The notes beneath the pieces were generated by a model that saw nothing but the letters and a program-made list of their open reading frames with translations, did no database searches and was not told where the DNA came from. Below are positions 21,200-29,373 of a stretch of DNA of 64,000 bases, one piece after another. The DNA lies in assembly GCF_003332275.1 (NCBI RefSeq), contig NZ_QOVA01000009.1, positions 124,001 to 188,000 on the forward strand. Reading direction: 5' to 3'. Numbering within the stretch: the first letter of the stretch is position 1; every line of letters starts with the position of its first letter. Position numbers and translations under genes: made by a program. The stretch is from Edaphovirga cremea. GTDB lineage: Bacteria; Pseudomonadota; Gammaproteobacteria; Enterobacterales; Enterobacteriaceae.

Positions 21200-21417
21200 C
21201 TATCAGCCAAAGCCTCAACGGTACGCCCGTGGCGCCGCATAAGGCTGTCAAACTCGGCATCAAGCTTTGCCTTTTGGTATGCCTCAAACTCGGCCTTGCT
21301 TATCACTATGGCGGCAGAACCATCACGACGGGTAATTTCTAACGGTTCCCCGCTCGTGGCCGCGTCAAGAATTGCAGAAATATTGGCGCGAGCCTGTGTT
21401 GACGTATAAATAATCAT
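21196..21417 (-). CDS. Phd/YefM-family antitoxin
   Basis: 73 residues from the ATG at 21417, which has GGAGGGG directly upstream. The N-terminal Phd DNA-binding fold (STQARANISAILDAA, LEITRRDGSAAIVIS) is followed by a C-terminal toxin-binding tail. It is the first gene of the pair and is expected to repress the operon with Doc through the palindrome at 21435-21464. Confidence 0.9.
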   Translation of the reverse strand: MIIYTSTQARANISAILDAATSGEPLEITRRDGSAAIVISKAEFEAYQKAKLDAEFDSLMRRHGRTVEALADR

Positions 21418-21434
21418 AACCCCTCCCATGTGAT

Positions 21435-21464
21435 GTACATTTAAAATGCACATCTTAAATGTAC
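21435..21464. promoter_or_regulatory. Palindromic operator of the phd–doc pair
   Basis: GTACATTTAA at 21435-21444 and TTAAATGTAC at 21455-21464 form a perfect 10-bp inverted repeat with a 10-base spacer. It begins 18 bases upstream of the antitoxin start, the usual place for autoregulation. Confidence 0.7.
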
Positions 21465-21704
21465 TCAACGCAATCAGATGATAGCCAGGGGGTGTGCGGT
21501 CTGTACAGTTGCGTCATGCAGGCTGGGCAATGCTCCATAAAAATTAGCCTGGAAAAATTTAAGGGTATAACCATAACCCTTATCAGATGTTGAGATAGTA
21601 ACTTTTTACGAAGAGGCTTGTGATTGCGGGATTGAGTAGGCTTTGTTAGGTGAAGGAGGTAGAACGCAAGCATTTAAATGTATTAGTCGCGAAATGCCGC
21701 AATA
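21465..21704. other. Gap between the toxin–antitoxin operator and the small-peptide terminator
   Basis: About 240 bases without a supported gene. Short open frames here lack ribosome sites. It should include the -35 region of the phd promoter. Confidence 0.35.
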
Positions 21705-21730
21705 AAGCCCGATCACTCGGGCTTCCTTTT
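21705..21730. terminator. Terminator after the 53-residue peptide gene
   Basis: AAGCCCGA at 21705-21712 pairs with TCGGGCTT at 21717-21724 around a 4-base loop. CCTTTTTA follows on the plus strand and TTTATTG on the minus strand, so it can work in both directions. Confidence 0.7.
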
Positions 21731-21891
21731 TAGTAACTACCACCGCCACCTTTACGGGCATCAGCAGATCTTTCACCACAAGCCGACCCATCTTTTGCGC
21801 GGTCTGATCGGTGTTCACAGTTGCCAGCGAAAACCTGCGCTGACGCACCGAGGCATATCATTACCAGAAAAGCTGCGAATACTTTTTTCAT
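21730..21891 (-). CDS. 53-residue secreted cysteine-containing peptide
   Basis: Starts at the ATG at 21891 and ends with TAA just before the terminator hairpin. Residues 1-22 are a signal peptide (MKKVFAAFLVMICLGASAQVFA). The mature 31 residues contain NCEHRSDRAKDGSACGERSADARKGGGG when read in two pieces, with two cysteines 13 apart, many charged residues and a Gly tail. Small enterobacterial exported peptides of this look are common but have no known role. It is the first gene downstream of the two T7-like promoters. Confidence 0.7.
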   Translation of the reverse strand: MKKVFAAFLVMICLGASAQVFAGNCEHRSDRAKDGSACGERSADARKGGGGSY

Positions 21892-22117
21892 TCCAAATCC
21901 CTATGAAGTTTGTGCCCGCATAGTGCGAACACTATTAAAGTACTCTAATGTGTCAGTGATTAAAATGTTACCAAGAAATTTTATCAATAATATATAAATA
22001 GAACGCTTGGTGTCTGTAAATTGGTCATCCCGCCCCTGAAAGGATGCGATAAGTTACGGTTAGTGGAATGCTGAGTGTCAGCGGTAAGTGTATGTATTGA
22101 GGAGAGTCCTTTGGGTC
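21892..22117. other. Leader region between the T7-like promoter and the small peptide gene
   Basis: Non-coding. A transcript from the T7-like promoter at 22118-22140 would begin with GGGAGAG. It would at once form a hairpin, with GGAGAG at 22101-22106 pairing with CTCTCC at 22117-22122. No other clear element. Confidence 0.4.
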
Positions 22118-22140
22118 TCTCCCTATAGTGAGTTGTATTG
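22118..22140 (-). promoter_or_regulatory. T7-type phage RNA polymerase promoter (21 of 23 match)
   Basis: Read on the minus strand, the 23 bases match the T7 consensus from -17 to +6 except at -17 (C for T) and -11 (A for G). The CTCACTATAGGGAGA core is intact. Predicted start at 22123, direction leftward toward the 53-residue peptide and phd–doc. The match is seen directly; activity is not shown. Confidence 0.8.
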
Positions 22141-22197
22141 AATATAAAATAATGATCACGCTAATCATTTGGCGATGTAGACCAAAATTTCTTAGGG

Positions 22198-22220
22198 TCT
22201 CTCTATACTGAGTTTTATTA
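22198..22220 (-). promoter_or_regulatory. Second T7-type promoter (19 of 23 match)
   Basis: 80 bases upstream of the first and in the same direction. It begins TAATA, as the consensus does, and keeps ACTCA and TATAG; four positions differ, including -12 and -11 in the recognition region and one in the core. The two copies also share flanking GAGACCC downstream. It is probably a degenerate copy of the same element. Confidence 0.65.
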
Positions 22221-22234
22221 ATAACCAATTGAAT

Positions 22235-22876
22235 TTAAACTATTTTATTGTCTCGCTTTTCGATGCCTTGTCGTGGCCCCTCAGGCATACTCTGGAACAT
22301 CGCTTCGATTTCTTTAGGTCGCGTGATTCGGTCATCGACTATGATATTCAATAGCTTAAAGAGACCATGAGTTAACTGAGGGCCATCATCTAGGCTAATC
22401 TCTCCGGGGTGGACAGACTGATTACCTACGATACGGCAAATGTCTGCTGCTTGCTGGATGCGAGGAGGTAACCCTTTCTCAACGAGAGACTTTATGTCTG
22501 CGTTAATGTTTTTCCCCGGCTCACCTAGGTAGACCATTAGTTTCTGAAGGCACAAACGGAGAAGCGCCGCGGCACCCTTAGGAGACAAATTAATGATGCT
22601 TCTGGCTTCCATGTAGTCGGACTTACAGTCTTCTGGCATGTCTCGGTTAGGCATTTCTACAGGTGAAGACAATGGATAAATCATTTGCTCCCCAAGCCAA
22701 TAACTTAGTTCATCACAATGTTCACAAATAGTTATATTCATGGGGGTTTGTGCGGTATTTGCATAGCCTTCAATTGGTTTATAAATCAGCTCCTTCCAAT
22801 GCTGCTGCGCGTAAACACCACAATGTGGACAGTGAAAACGCCCCTTCCCAAATTCAGCTGGATAATACTCAGCCAT
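22235..22876 (-). CDS. DUF4145-domain protein
   Basis: 213 residues from the ATG at 22876, which overlaps the integrase stop; an upstream ATG at 22900 is possible. A zinc-ribbon-like start (CPHCGVY near residue 16, then CEHCDEL near 52) is followed by the DUF4145 helical domain ([23 protein letters not shown]). DUF4145 occurs alone and in restriction or defence proteins. It sits between the integrase and the T7-like promoters. Function unknown. Confidence 0.8.
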   Translation of the reverse strand: MAEYYPAEFGKGRFHCPHCGVYAQQHWKELIYKPIEGYANTAQTPMNITICEHCDELSYWLGEQMIYPLSSPVEMPNRDMPEDCKSDYMEARSIINLSPKGAAALLRLCLQKLMVYLGEPGKNINADIKSLVEKGLPPRIQQAADICRIVGNQSVHPGEISLDDGPQLTHGLFKLLNIIVDDRITRPKEIEAMFQSMPEGPRQGIEKRDNKIV

Positions 22877-24496
22877 TTCCTTTAATCTCCTTATAAACAT
22901 CAGCCATTACATTAACCAATCGATCAACCTCAACCTCTTTAGCATAACGGTCATAAGTAATCGACCCTGAGCTATGCCCCATGAGCGCCTGAGCGTAAGC
23001 CAACTTGACGCCATGTTGTTTTAGCTTAGTGGCGACCGTATGTCTAAACGAATGGGACGCTAAGCCGCTACGGTCAGCGAGGATTTTAGGTAACAACGTC
23101 CGATTAAACCATTTGCTCACCTGCTCACCGTAACCATTCTTCATAAGGAGTAGACCATCGAACACCATAACATCATTACCATCAGCGTTTCTACGAGCTT
23201 CTATCAGCGTCATAAAGTCAGCCAATACAAAGCCATAGGCACCGTCAACCAGTGGAACACAGTGATCACTGTAAGCGTTCTTGATGCTCTTGCCGGGTAA
23301 GCTGCTATCGACTTCATTGATATGAATATAAACGGTCCCGGCCTCAGTTGTTCTGACATCTTTTACCTGAAGTTGAGCTACCTCATTGAGCCTCGCACCA
23401 GTGATAGCAGCAAGCGCCGTAACGTAATAGTGATAAGGCTTGCTGGAGGTCTTCTGTGAGTATGCCTTAGCGGCGACCAGCAGTTGCCCTACCTGCTCTG
23501 TTGAGAAAGCATTATGGGCCTCCGAGGATTTACGCTGGGGAACCTTAAGTTCCAGACCCTCTGTCATGTTCTTTTTAATCAGGTCGTTACGTACAGCCCA
23601 CTTGAATACAGCCGCCATCTTAATGAGATATTTATTATTGATGGTGACAACATCCAGACAATCAGGCGTAGTTTGATCGCTACGGATCCTATCTTGACAG
23701 GGCAGCAGATCAGCCAACGGGGCATACTTGAAGCGCTGCTTACGGTCCTTAGGCAACTGCTGGAGGATATCCCGGACCCTGAGCGTGTTATCGTATTGGC
23801 ATCAGCATTGAGACCCAGATAGTCGAATATCTCGATTAACGCAGCATGGGACGCTTTGTTTTCTCGTAAGGTAGCTGGTTTCCAATTCTGGACGTTCTCC
23901 ATTTCGTATTGCTCAAAGAGAGACGCAACAGAGGTTACTTTAGGTTTTACCTCAGAGGCACCAACAGATAAGGACGCCGAGGCTTGGTCATTAGACCGAT
24001 GAGTATCGTTAAATCGATCGACGTAATCTATAAGAGGCTGACTGTCGCCCACTTCGATTGGCTTCATGCATGCCTTGAGTACCTTCAGGGCCTCATTTAT
24101 GTAGCGGTGCTGGTCAATGCTCAGAGGTTCACTCGCCAGAGCATCAATAAGATTCTCCCCTACCTCCCCGTACTGAGCACGATATATATCCCGCATGTCA
24201 GGCTCAAAGAGATCTGAGCGCCCCATGGATAACTCCCACTCTACGATGTCCCTCAGGTGCTCTCTCATCTCCTCATAAGAGGTGTTTGGTCTATCTGCAT
24301 GGATTGCCTTGAGCGCTGCCTTAATGTGCCGAGAGTGAGCCATGGCGGTTCGTCTGTCCTTGGTCCTTAACGGTACTTAGGTCATCTCATCTTCATTTGA
24401 TATAGCCGTCCAGACATCCTTGCAGCCCTTTGTTTTCATACGGAAATAGTAAACGCCGTTGCGCTGATACAGGTAAGTAGTAACTGAAAGTATGCT
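22869..24496 (-). pseudogene. Broken tyrosine recombinase (integrase)
   Basis: Three frames make one integrase. An N-terminal piece reads TTYLYQRNGVYYFRMKTKG and lacks a usable ATG. An in-frame TAA at 24377-24379 interrupts it, after which VPLRTKDRRTAMAHSRHIK continues in the same frame. A frameshift near 23780 (around CAGGGTCCGGG) then separates DANTITRS from VRDILQQLPKDRK. The catalytic half is intact: Arg in TGARLNEVAQL, HSFRHT, LMGHSSG and Tyr in YDRYAK. The gene begins 140 bases from the 3' end of tRNA-Gly, the usual site of integration. A single sequencing error could explain one of the lesions but hardly both. Confidence 0.85.
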
Positions 24497-24634
24497 GTTT
24501 GATTTTAACTACTGAATCATGTGTCTGTATGCCCTGAGAGGGTTACACAGTAGGTTACAGTAAGTGACGCTGCAAGGAGGCGTTAAGCCTTATTCCTTAG
24601 GATTTAGTAAGTTGGAATACTTTAAGAAGTGTCT

Positions 24635-24708
24635 TGGAGCGGGTGAAGGGAATCGAACCCTCGTATGCAGCTTGGGAAGCTGCCGTTCTACCATTGAACT
24701 ACACCCGC
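24635..24708 (-). tRNA. glyU: tRNA-Gly (anticodon CCC)
   Basis: 74 bases with encoded CCA. The acceptor stem is GCGGGTG with CACCCGC. The anticodon arm GCAGC-TTCCCAA-GCTGC gives anticodon CCC. The T arm is GAGGG-TTCGATT-CCCTT. It matches enterobacterial glyU closely. The 3' end faces the broken integrase, so it served as an attachment site. No second copy of the 3' end was found to mark the far border. Confidence 0.95.
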
Positions 24709-25031
24709 AACGACGTGCGGTGCACATTATAACCCTAACTCAATGATGAGCAAGCGATTCCTTGGGTGTAATCGCCGTCATTTTAATCAATCTAACCTGT
24801 TTCTGCTCATTCTCTCCACTTGGGACCTTATAGCCGTCTGATTTAGGGGTAAAAGCGCCATGAAAAATAGATTTGCATAATGTTATTTTCCTCCTTACCC
24901 AACGCAGTCAATGCATTATTCATCTTATTCATTCTGCCTTAGAGTTATTTCCATGATGATTTAACCCGAACTAGTTAACTCATCTGAATAAGAAATAAGC
25001 CTCCCCCTAAAATAATAAAGCAGGAAATACT
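24709..25031. other. Intergenic region between tRNA-Gly and the RCC1-like gene
   Basis: 323 bases, AT-rich, without a supported gene. It should carry the promoters of both the tRNA (leftward) and the RCC1-like gene (rightward). AGGAAA lies 6 bases before the ATG at 25032. Confidence 0.4.
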
Positions 25032-26447
25032 ATGAATAATGAAAAAGGATCTCATAACGAAATTTCTAAGATACTGATTATGGGCGCGAGATCAGTAAAT
25101 AATCCAGCCTATAATTATTCCGTTAATAGGCTGGTTGCGCTTAACCCCCATACGATGCAACCGCTGATGGCAGTGTGGAAATACGATAATGAAAACACCG
25201 CTATCATGGCAGACTCATTTCGTGATTTACACCCTACCCAACCCTTAACCGTTTCAGCAGCGGGCTATGATACGGTCACGCTAAATACCAGCAATATTGT
25301 CGGTAATGCTATGGCTGTGGCGATACGTATGATTGATGGCAGAGTTATTGTATGTGGTGATATCAGTAGCGGTGGCGCACAACCTGCGGATATCGACAAT
25401 TATGACTTTACCGAATTAGCCTCTGCCGGCCATGCGTTTGCAGCACAGCGAAGTAATGGCAGCATTTTTGCCTGGGGTGACACAATGGATGGCGGGAAAT
25501 TGCCTTCATCTATAGCGTCAAGACAGGACATCATTGATATCGTAGGTGCGGGAGCCTCATTTGCCTTGCTTGCCAGCGCCCCACCGTACATTCAGTGTTG
25601 GGGAAATGACAACCTCGGCGCAATTGACGTGCCAAATAACATTTCTTTGATGCCTACCCTGCGCAAACTGGTTGCCGCTAACAATGCGTTTGCCGTATTG
25701 AATGATGCCGGGCAACTGTTTGCCTGGGGCGAAGGTCAGTATGGTGGTCTGCTCCCAGACGCCATTAGTAGTCTCAGCGATGTTGTTTCTATAACCGCTG
25801 CCAGCGAAGCGTTTACCGCTCTGCGAGCAAACGGCCAGGTAGTGGCCTGGGGAAACAGCGTTAACGGCGGCGCGTTACCAGAATCAATTGCCGCGCTGGA
25901 TGATATCAAGCAGGTCTGCGGCACGTATCGCGCTTTCTGCGCATTGCGTAAAAACGGTCAGGTAGTGGCGTGGGGAAGCGAGAGTCGTGGCGGTACAATT
26001 CCGGCGGAAATAGCAAGTTTAACGACGATTGTTGATATCCAGGCCAATAATTCTGCCTTTGCTGCACTGTGTGCAGACGGGTCGGTGGTTGCCTGGGGAA
26101 ATCCAGATTATGCAACGCAAGTACCCGAGGGATTAACCGATGTCGTTGCACTTACCGGCAATTGCTATTGCTTTGCCGCGCTGAAAAAAGAGGGATCGGT
26201 AACCGCCTGGGGTAACACCGCATACGGTGGGGATACAGCATCCGTTGCGGCTCTGCTGACAGACGTCAGGGCCATCTATTCATCTCAAAGCGTATTCATT
26301 GCATTGAAGGAAGATGACACGCTGGTGGTGTGGGGCGATCCGGTTTCAGGGGGAAGTATGGCGATGTTACCCGACGAAGTACAAGGCAATGTTTCTTACT
26401 ACCTATACCCTTCATACCCTTCGTATTTGGAGATGCAGGGGTGTTAG
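25032..26447 (+). CDS. RCC1-like repeat (beta-propeller) protein
   Basis: 471 residues made largely of about nine repeats of about 45 residues. Each has a hydrophobic strand, then AWG or a variant (FAWGDTMDGG, VAWGNSVNGG, VAWGSESRGG, TAWGNTAYGG) and AFAAL-type segments, typical of RCC1 propellers. No signal peptide or membrane segment. The last dozen codons (PSYPSYLEMQGC) run into a palindromic repeat, so the original C terminus may have been changed. Bacterial RCC1-like proteins of this sort have no settled function. Lies between glyU and lysS, opposite to lysS. Confidence 0.85.
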   Translation: MNNEKGSHNEISKILIMGARSVNNPAYNYSVNRLVALNPHTMQPLMAVWKYDNENTAIMADSFRDLHPTQPLTVSAAGYDTVTLNTSNIVGNAMAVAIRMIDGRVIVCGDISSGGAQPADIDNYDFTELASAGHAFAAQRSNGSIFAWGDTMDGGKLPSSIASRQDIIDIVGAGASFALLASAPPYIQCWGNDNLGAIDVPNNISLMPTLRKLVAANNAFAVLNDAGQLFAWGEGQYGGLLPDAISSLSDVVSITAASEAFTALRANGQVVAWGNSVNGGALPESIAALDDIKQVCGTYRAFCALRKNGQVVAWGSESRGGTIPAEIASLTTIVDIQANNSAFAALCADGSVVAWGNPDYATQVPEGLTDVVALTGNCYCFAALKKEGSVTAWGNTAYGGDTASVAALLTDVRAIYSSQSVFIALKEDDTLVVWGDPVSGGSMAMLPDEVQGNVSYYLYPSYPSYLEMQGC

Positions 26448-26529
26448 CTACGCTCCCTCACCCGAATCACTGACCTGTGTCAGCTCATCGGGATTCGCTC
26501 TCTTGCTGCCTACCTGCATCTCCAAATAC
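26423..26529. repeat. Large intergenic palindrome (17-bp perfect arms)
   Basis: GTATTTGGAGATGCAGG at 26423-26439 pairs with its complement at 26513-26529. Inner inverted segments include CCCGA/TCGGG and TGAC/GTCA. It overlaps the end of the RCC1-like gene. A related shorter element lies at 41284-41322 between gcvT and gcvH. It looks like a dispersed enterobacterial palindrome; not ERIC by sequence. Confidence 0.75.
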
Positions 26530-26582
26530 TTTGGGTATTGAGTTGTAGGGGATTAGCTACGTTAACGAAGGATAATCGATAA

Positions 26583-26616
26583 AAAAGCCCCGAAGCACAA
26601 AGTGCTTCGGGGCTTT
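26583..26616 (-). terminator. lysS terminator
   Basis: GCCCCGAAGCAC and GTGCTTCGGGGC form a 12-bp stem with a 3-base loop. It is flanked by A and T runs, so it works for the prfB–lysS transcript. Confidence 0.92.
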
Positions 26617-26618
26617 TC

Positions 26619-28136
26619 TTATTTCTGTGGGCGCATCGCTGGGAACAGGATGACGTCGCGGATGGTATGGCTGTTGGTGAACAACATGATCATGCGATCG
26701 ATACCAATCCCCAGACCTGCGGTTGGCGGCAGACCATGTTCCAGAGCGGTGACATAATCTTCGTCATAGAACATCGCTTCGTCATCACCCGCATCCTTGG
26801 CACTGACCTGATCGGCAAAACGCTGCGCCTGATCTTCGGCATCATTCAGCTCGGAGAAGCCATTACCGATTTCACGGCCACCGATAAAGAACTCGAAGCG
26901 GTCAGTGATAAACGGATTGTCGTCATTACGACGTGCCAGCGGCGAAACTTCTGCCGGGTACTCGATAATGAACGTTGGCTGAATCAGATGGCTCTCTGCA
27001 GTCTCTTCAAAGATCTCGCATTGCACACGACCCAAGCCCCAGCTCTTCTCGATTTTGATGCCAATGGATTCAGCAATTGCGCACGCCTTCGCCATGTCAT
27101 CCAGATCGGCGACATTGGTTTGCGGGCGATATTTGCAGATCGCTTCTTTCATGGTCAGCTTGGCGAACGGTTTGCCAAAGTCGAAGGTTTGATCGCCATA
27201 TTGCACCACGCTGCTGCCCAGAACTTTCTCGGTCAGCGTACGGAACAGTGATTCGGTCAGCACGATCAGATCTTTGTAATCCGCATACGCCATATAGAGT
27301 TCCATCATCGTGAACTCAGGGTTATGACGCGGGGAAACCCCCTCATTACGGAAGTTACGGTTGATTTCGAACACACGCTCGAAGCCACCCACAACCAGAC
27401 GTTTCAGGTACAGTTCCGGGGCAATACGCAGGTACATATCAATGTCCAGCGCATTGTGATGGGTCACGAACGGACGCGCCGACGCACCACCAGGAATCAC
27501 CTGCATCATCGGGGTTTCGACTTCCATGAAGCCATTTCCCACCATGAAGTTGCGGATTTCCGCCATGATCTGCGAGCGAACCTGGAAGGTTTTGCGCGAC
27601 TCATCGTTAGCGATCAGATCGAGATAACGCTGACGGTAACGGGTCTCCTGATCGGCAAGGCCGTGGAATTTATCCGGCAAAGGACGCAATGCTTTGGTCA
27701 GCAGGCGCAGTTCGGTACAGTGAATCGACAGTTCGCCTGTTTTGGTCTTGAACAGCTTACCGCGTGCACCAATGATGTCGCCGAGATCCCATTTTTTAAA
27801 CTGCTCGTTATAGATCCCTTCGGCCAAATCATCGCGTGATACATAAAGTTGTATACGCCCGCCGACATCCTGCAATGTCGCGAATGACGCTTTACCCATG
27901 ATACGGCGTGTCATCATCCGGCCTGCGACGACAACCTCAATCCCCAACGCTTCCAGTTCTTCGTTTTCTTTATTGTCATACTCTGCATGCAGTTGATCAG
28001 AGGTACTATCGCGACGAAAATCGTTAGGGAAAGCAATACCGTTCTCACGCAGTGCCACCAGTTTCTCACGGCGAGCTTTTAACTCGCTGTTGAGTTCCTG
28101 CGCCAATTCTGCGCCTTGTTGCTGTTGCTCAGACAT
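26619..28136 (-). CDS. lysS: Lysyl-tRNA synthetase
   Basis: 505 residues, same length as E. coli LysS. Class II synthetase that charges tRNA-Lys. N-terminal OB-fold anticodon domain (about 60-150). Motif 2 is [17 protein letters not shown] near residue 262, and motif 3 is [13 protein letters not shown] near residue 478. It follows prfB by 9 bases, the usual prfB–lysS operon. Confidence 0.98.
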   Translation of the reverse strand: MSEQQQQGAELAQELNSELKARREKLVALRENGIAFPNDFRRDSTSDQLHAEYDNKENEELEALGIEVVVAGRMMTRRIMGKASFATLQDVGGRIQLYVSRDDLAEGIYNEQFKKWDLGDIIGARGKLFKTKTGELSIHCTELRLLTKALRPLPDKFHGLADQETRYRQRYLDLIANDESRKTFQVRSQIMAEIRNFMVGNGFMEVETPMMQVIPGGASARPFVTHHNALDIDMYLRIAPELYLKRLVVGGFERVFEINRNFRNEGVSPRHNPEFTMMELYMAYADYKDLIVLTESLFRTLTEKVLGSSVVQYGDQTFDFGKPFAKLTMKEAICKYRPQTNVADLDDMAKACAIAESIGIKIEKSWGLGRVQCEIFEETAESHLIQPTFIIEYPAEVSPLARRNDDNPFITDRFEFFIGGREIGNGFSELNDAEDQAQRFADQVSAKDAGDDEAMFYDEDYVTALEHGLPPTAGLGIGIDRMIMLFTNSHTIRDVILFPAMRPQK

Positions 28137-28145
28137 TTCTGTTCC

Positions 28146-29244
28146 TCATAGCCCGGCTTTCAAACTTGCCTCAATGAATTTATCCAGGTCGCCATCAAGC
28201 ACGGCCTGCGTATTGCGCGTTTCTACCCCTGTGCGCAGATCCTTGATACGGGAATCATCCAGTACATAAGAACGGATCTGACTGCCCCAGCCGATGTCAG
28301 ACTTGTTATCTTCCAGTGCCTGTTTCTCAGCGTTTTTCTTTTGCATCTCAAACTCATACAGCTTCGCTTTCAGCTGTTTCATCGCCTGATCTTTGTTTTT
28401 GTGCTGGGAACGGTCGTTCTGACACTGCGTAACAATATTGGTAGGAAGGTGGGTAATACGGACGGCGGATTCTGTCCGGTTTACGTGCTGACCACCCGCC
28501 CCTGAGGCACGATAGACGTCAATACGCAGATCTGCCGGATTGATTTCGATATCAATATCGTCATCGACTTCCGGATAAACGAAGGCTGAGCTGAACGACG
28601 TATGACGACGACCGCCAGAGTCGAACGGGCTCTTGCGCACCAGGCGATGAACGCCAGTTTCGGTACGTAACCAGCCAAATGCATAGTCACCGATGATTTT
28701 AATCGTCGCCGATTTCAGACCAGCCACTTCGCCGTCTGATTCTTCAATAATTTCGGTTTTAAACCCTTTTGACTCTGCCCAGCGCAAATACATACGCACC
28801 AGCATACTGGCCCAGTCCTGGGCTTCCGTACCGCCGGAACCCGCCTGGATATCCAGATAGCAGTCTGCACTGTCATATTCGCCAGAGAACATGCGACGGA
28901 ATTCCAACTGTGCCAGTTTGGCTTCCAGTTGTTCCAGCTCGGCAACCGTCTCGTTGAACGTCTCTTCGTCATCCGCTTCAATAGCCAGTTCCAGCAGACC
29001 GGAAACATCGTCCACCCCCTGGGTCATCTGGTCGATAGTCGTGACAATCAGTTCAAGGGAGGAACGTTCTTTACCCAGCGCCTGTGCGCGTTCAGGTTCA
29101 TTCCAGACGTCCGGCTGTTCCAGCTCGGCAGTTACTTCTTCGAGGCGCTCTTTCTTGGCATCGTAGTCAAAGATACCCCCTCAGAACGGCTGTCCGGTCA
29201 GACAGGTCCTGAATGCGGGTTTTTACGGGATTAGTTTCAAACAT
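28146..29244 (-). CDS. prfB: Peptide chain release factor 2 (programmed +1 frameshift)
   Basis: 365 residues made from two frames: codons 1-25 at 29170-29244, then a frameshift past the TGA at 29167-29169 and the rest at 28146-29168. The site has the conserved AGGGGG internal Shine-Dalgarno, TAT, CTT, then TGAC. When RF2 is scarce the ribosome slips and makes more RF2. The SPF motif for UGA reading (RKSPFDSGG) and GGQ for peptide release ([15 protein letters not shown]) are present. Starts MFETNPVK. Operon with lysS. Confidence 0.98.
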
Positions 29245-29373
29245 AGTTTTTTGAGTCTTACGTTAAGTCAAAGAGGCGGAATGCCTTTTAAAGTGCAATT
29301 CTAGCGGATTCGCGCTGCCTTTTATAGCAATAGCGCATATTTCTGGAAAGCAACAAAGCAGTTTTCTGGCCGC

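Noticed and set aside
22118-22140. Vector or primer contamination as the source of the T7 promoter
   Set aside because: Two bases differ from the standard promoter, a second diverged copy lies nearby in the same direction, and the flanks are ordinary island sequence.
18000-24634. Attachment-site repeat of the tRNA-Gly 3' end marking the left border of the island
   Set aside because: I looked for the T-arm and acceptor sequence between 18 and 24.6 kb and found no second copy, so no border is claimed.
25032-26447. Eukaryotic contamination (RCC1)
   Set aside because: The gene has a bacterial ribosome site and sits between glyU and lysS in continuous bacterial sequence. RCC1-like proteins do occur in bacteria.
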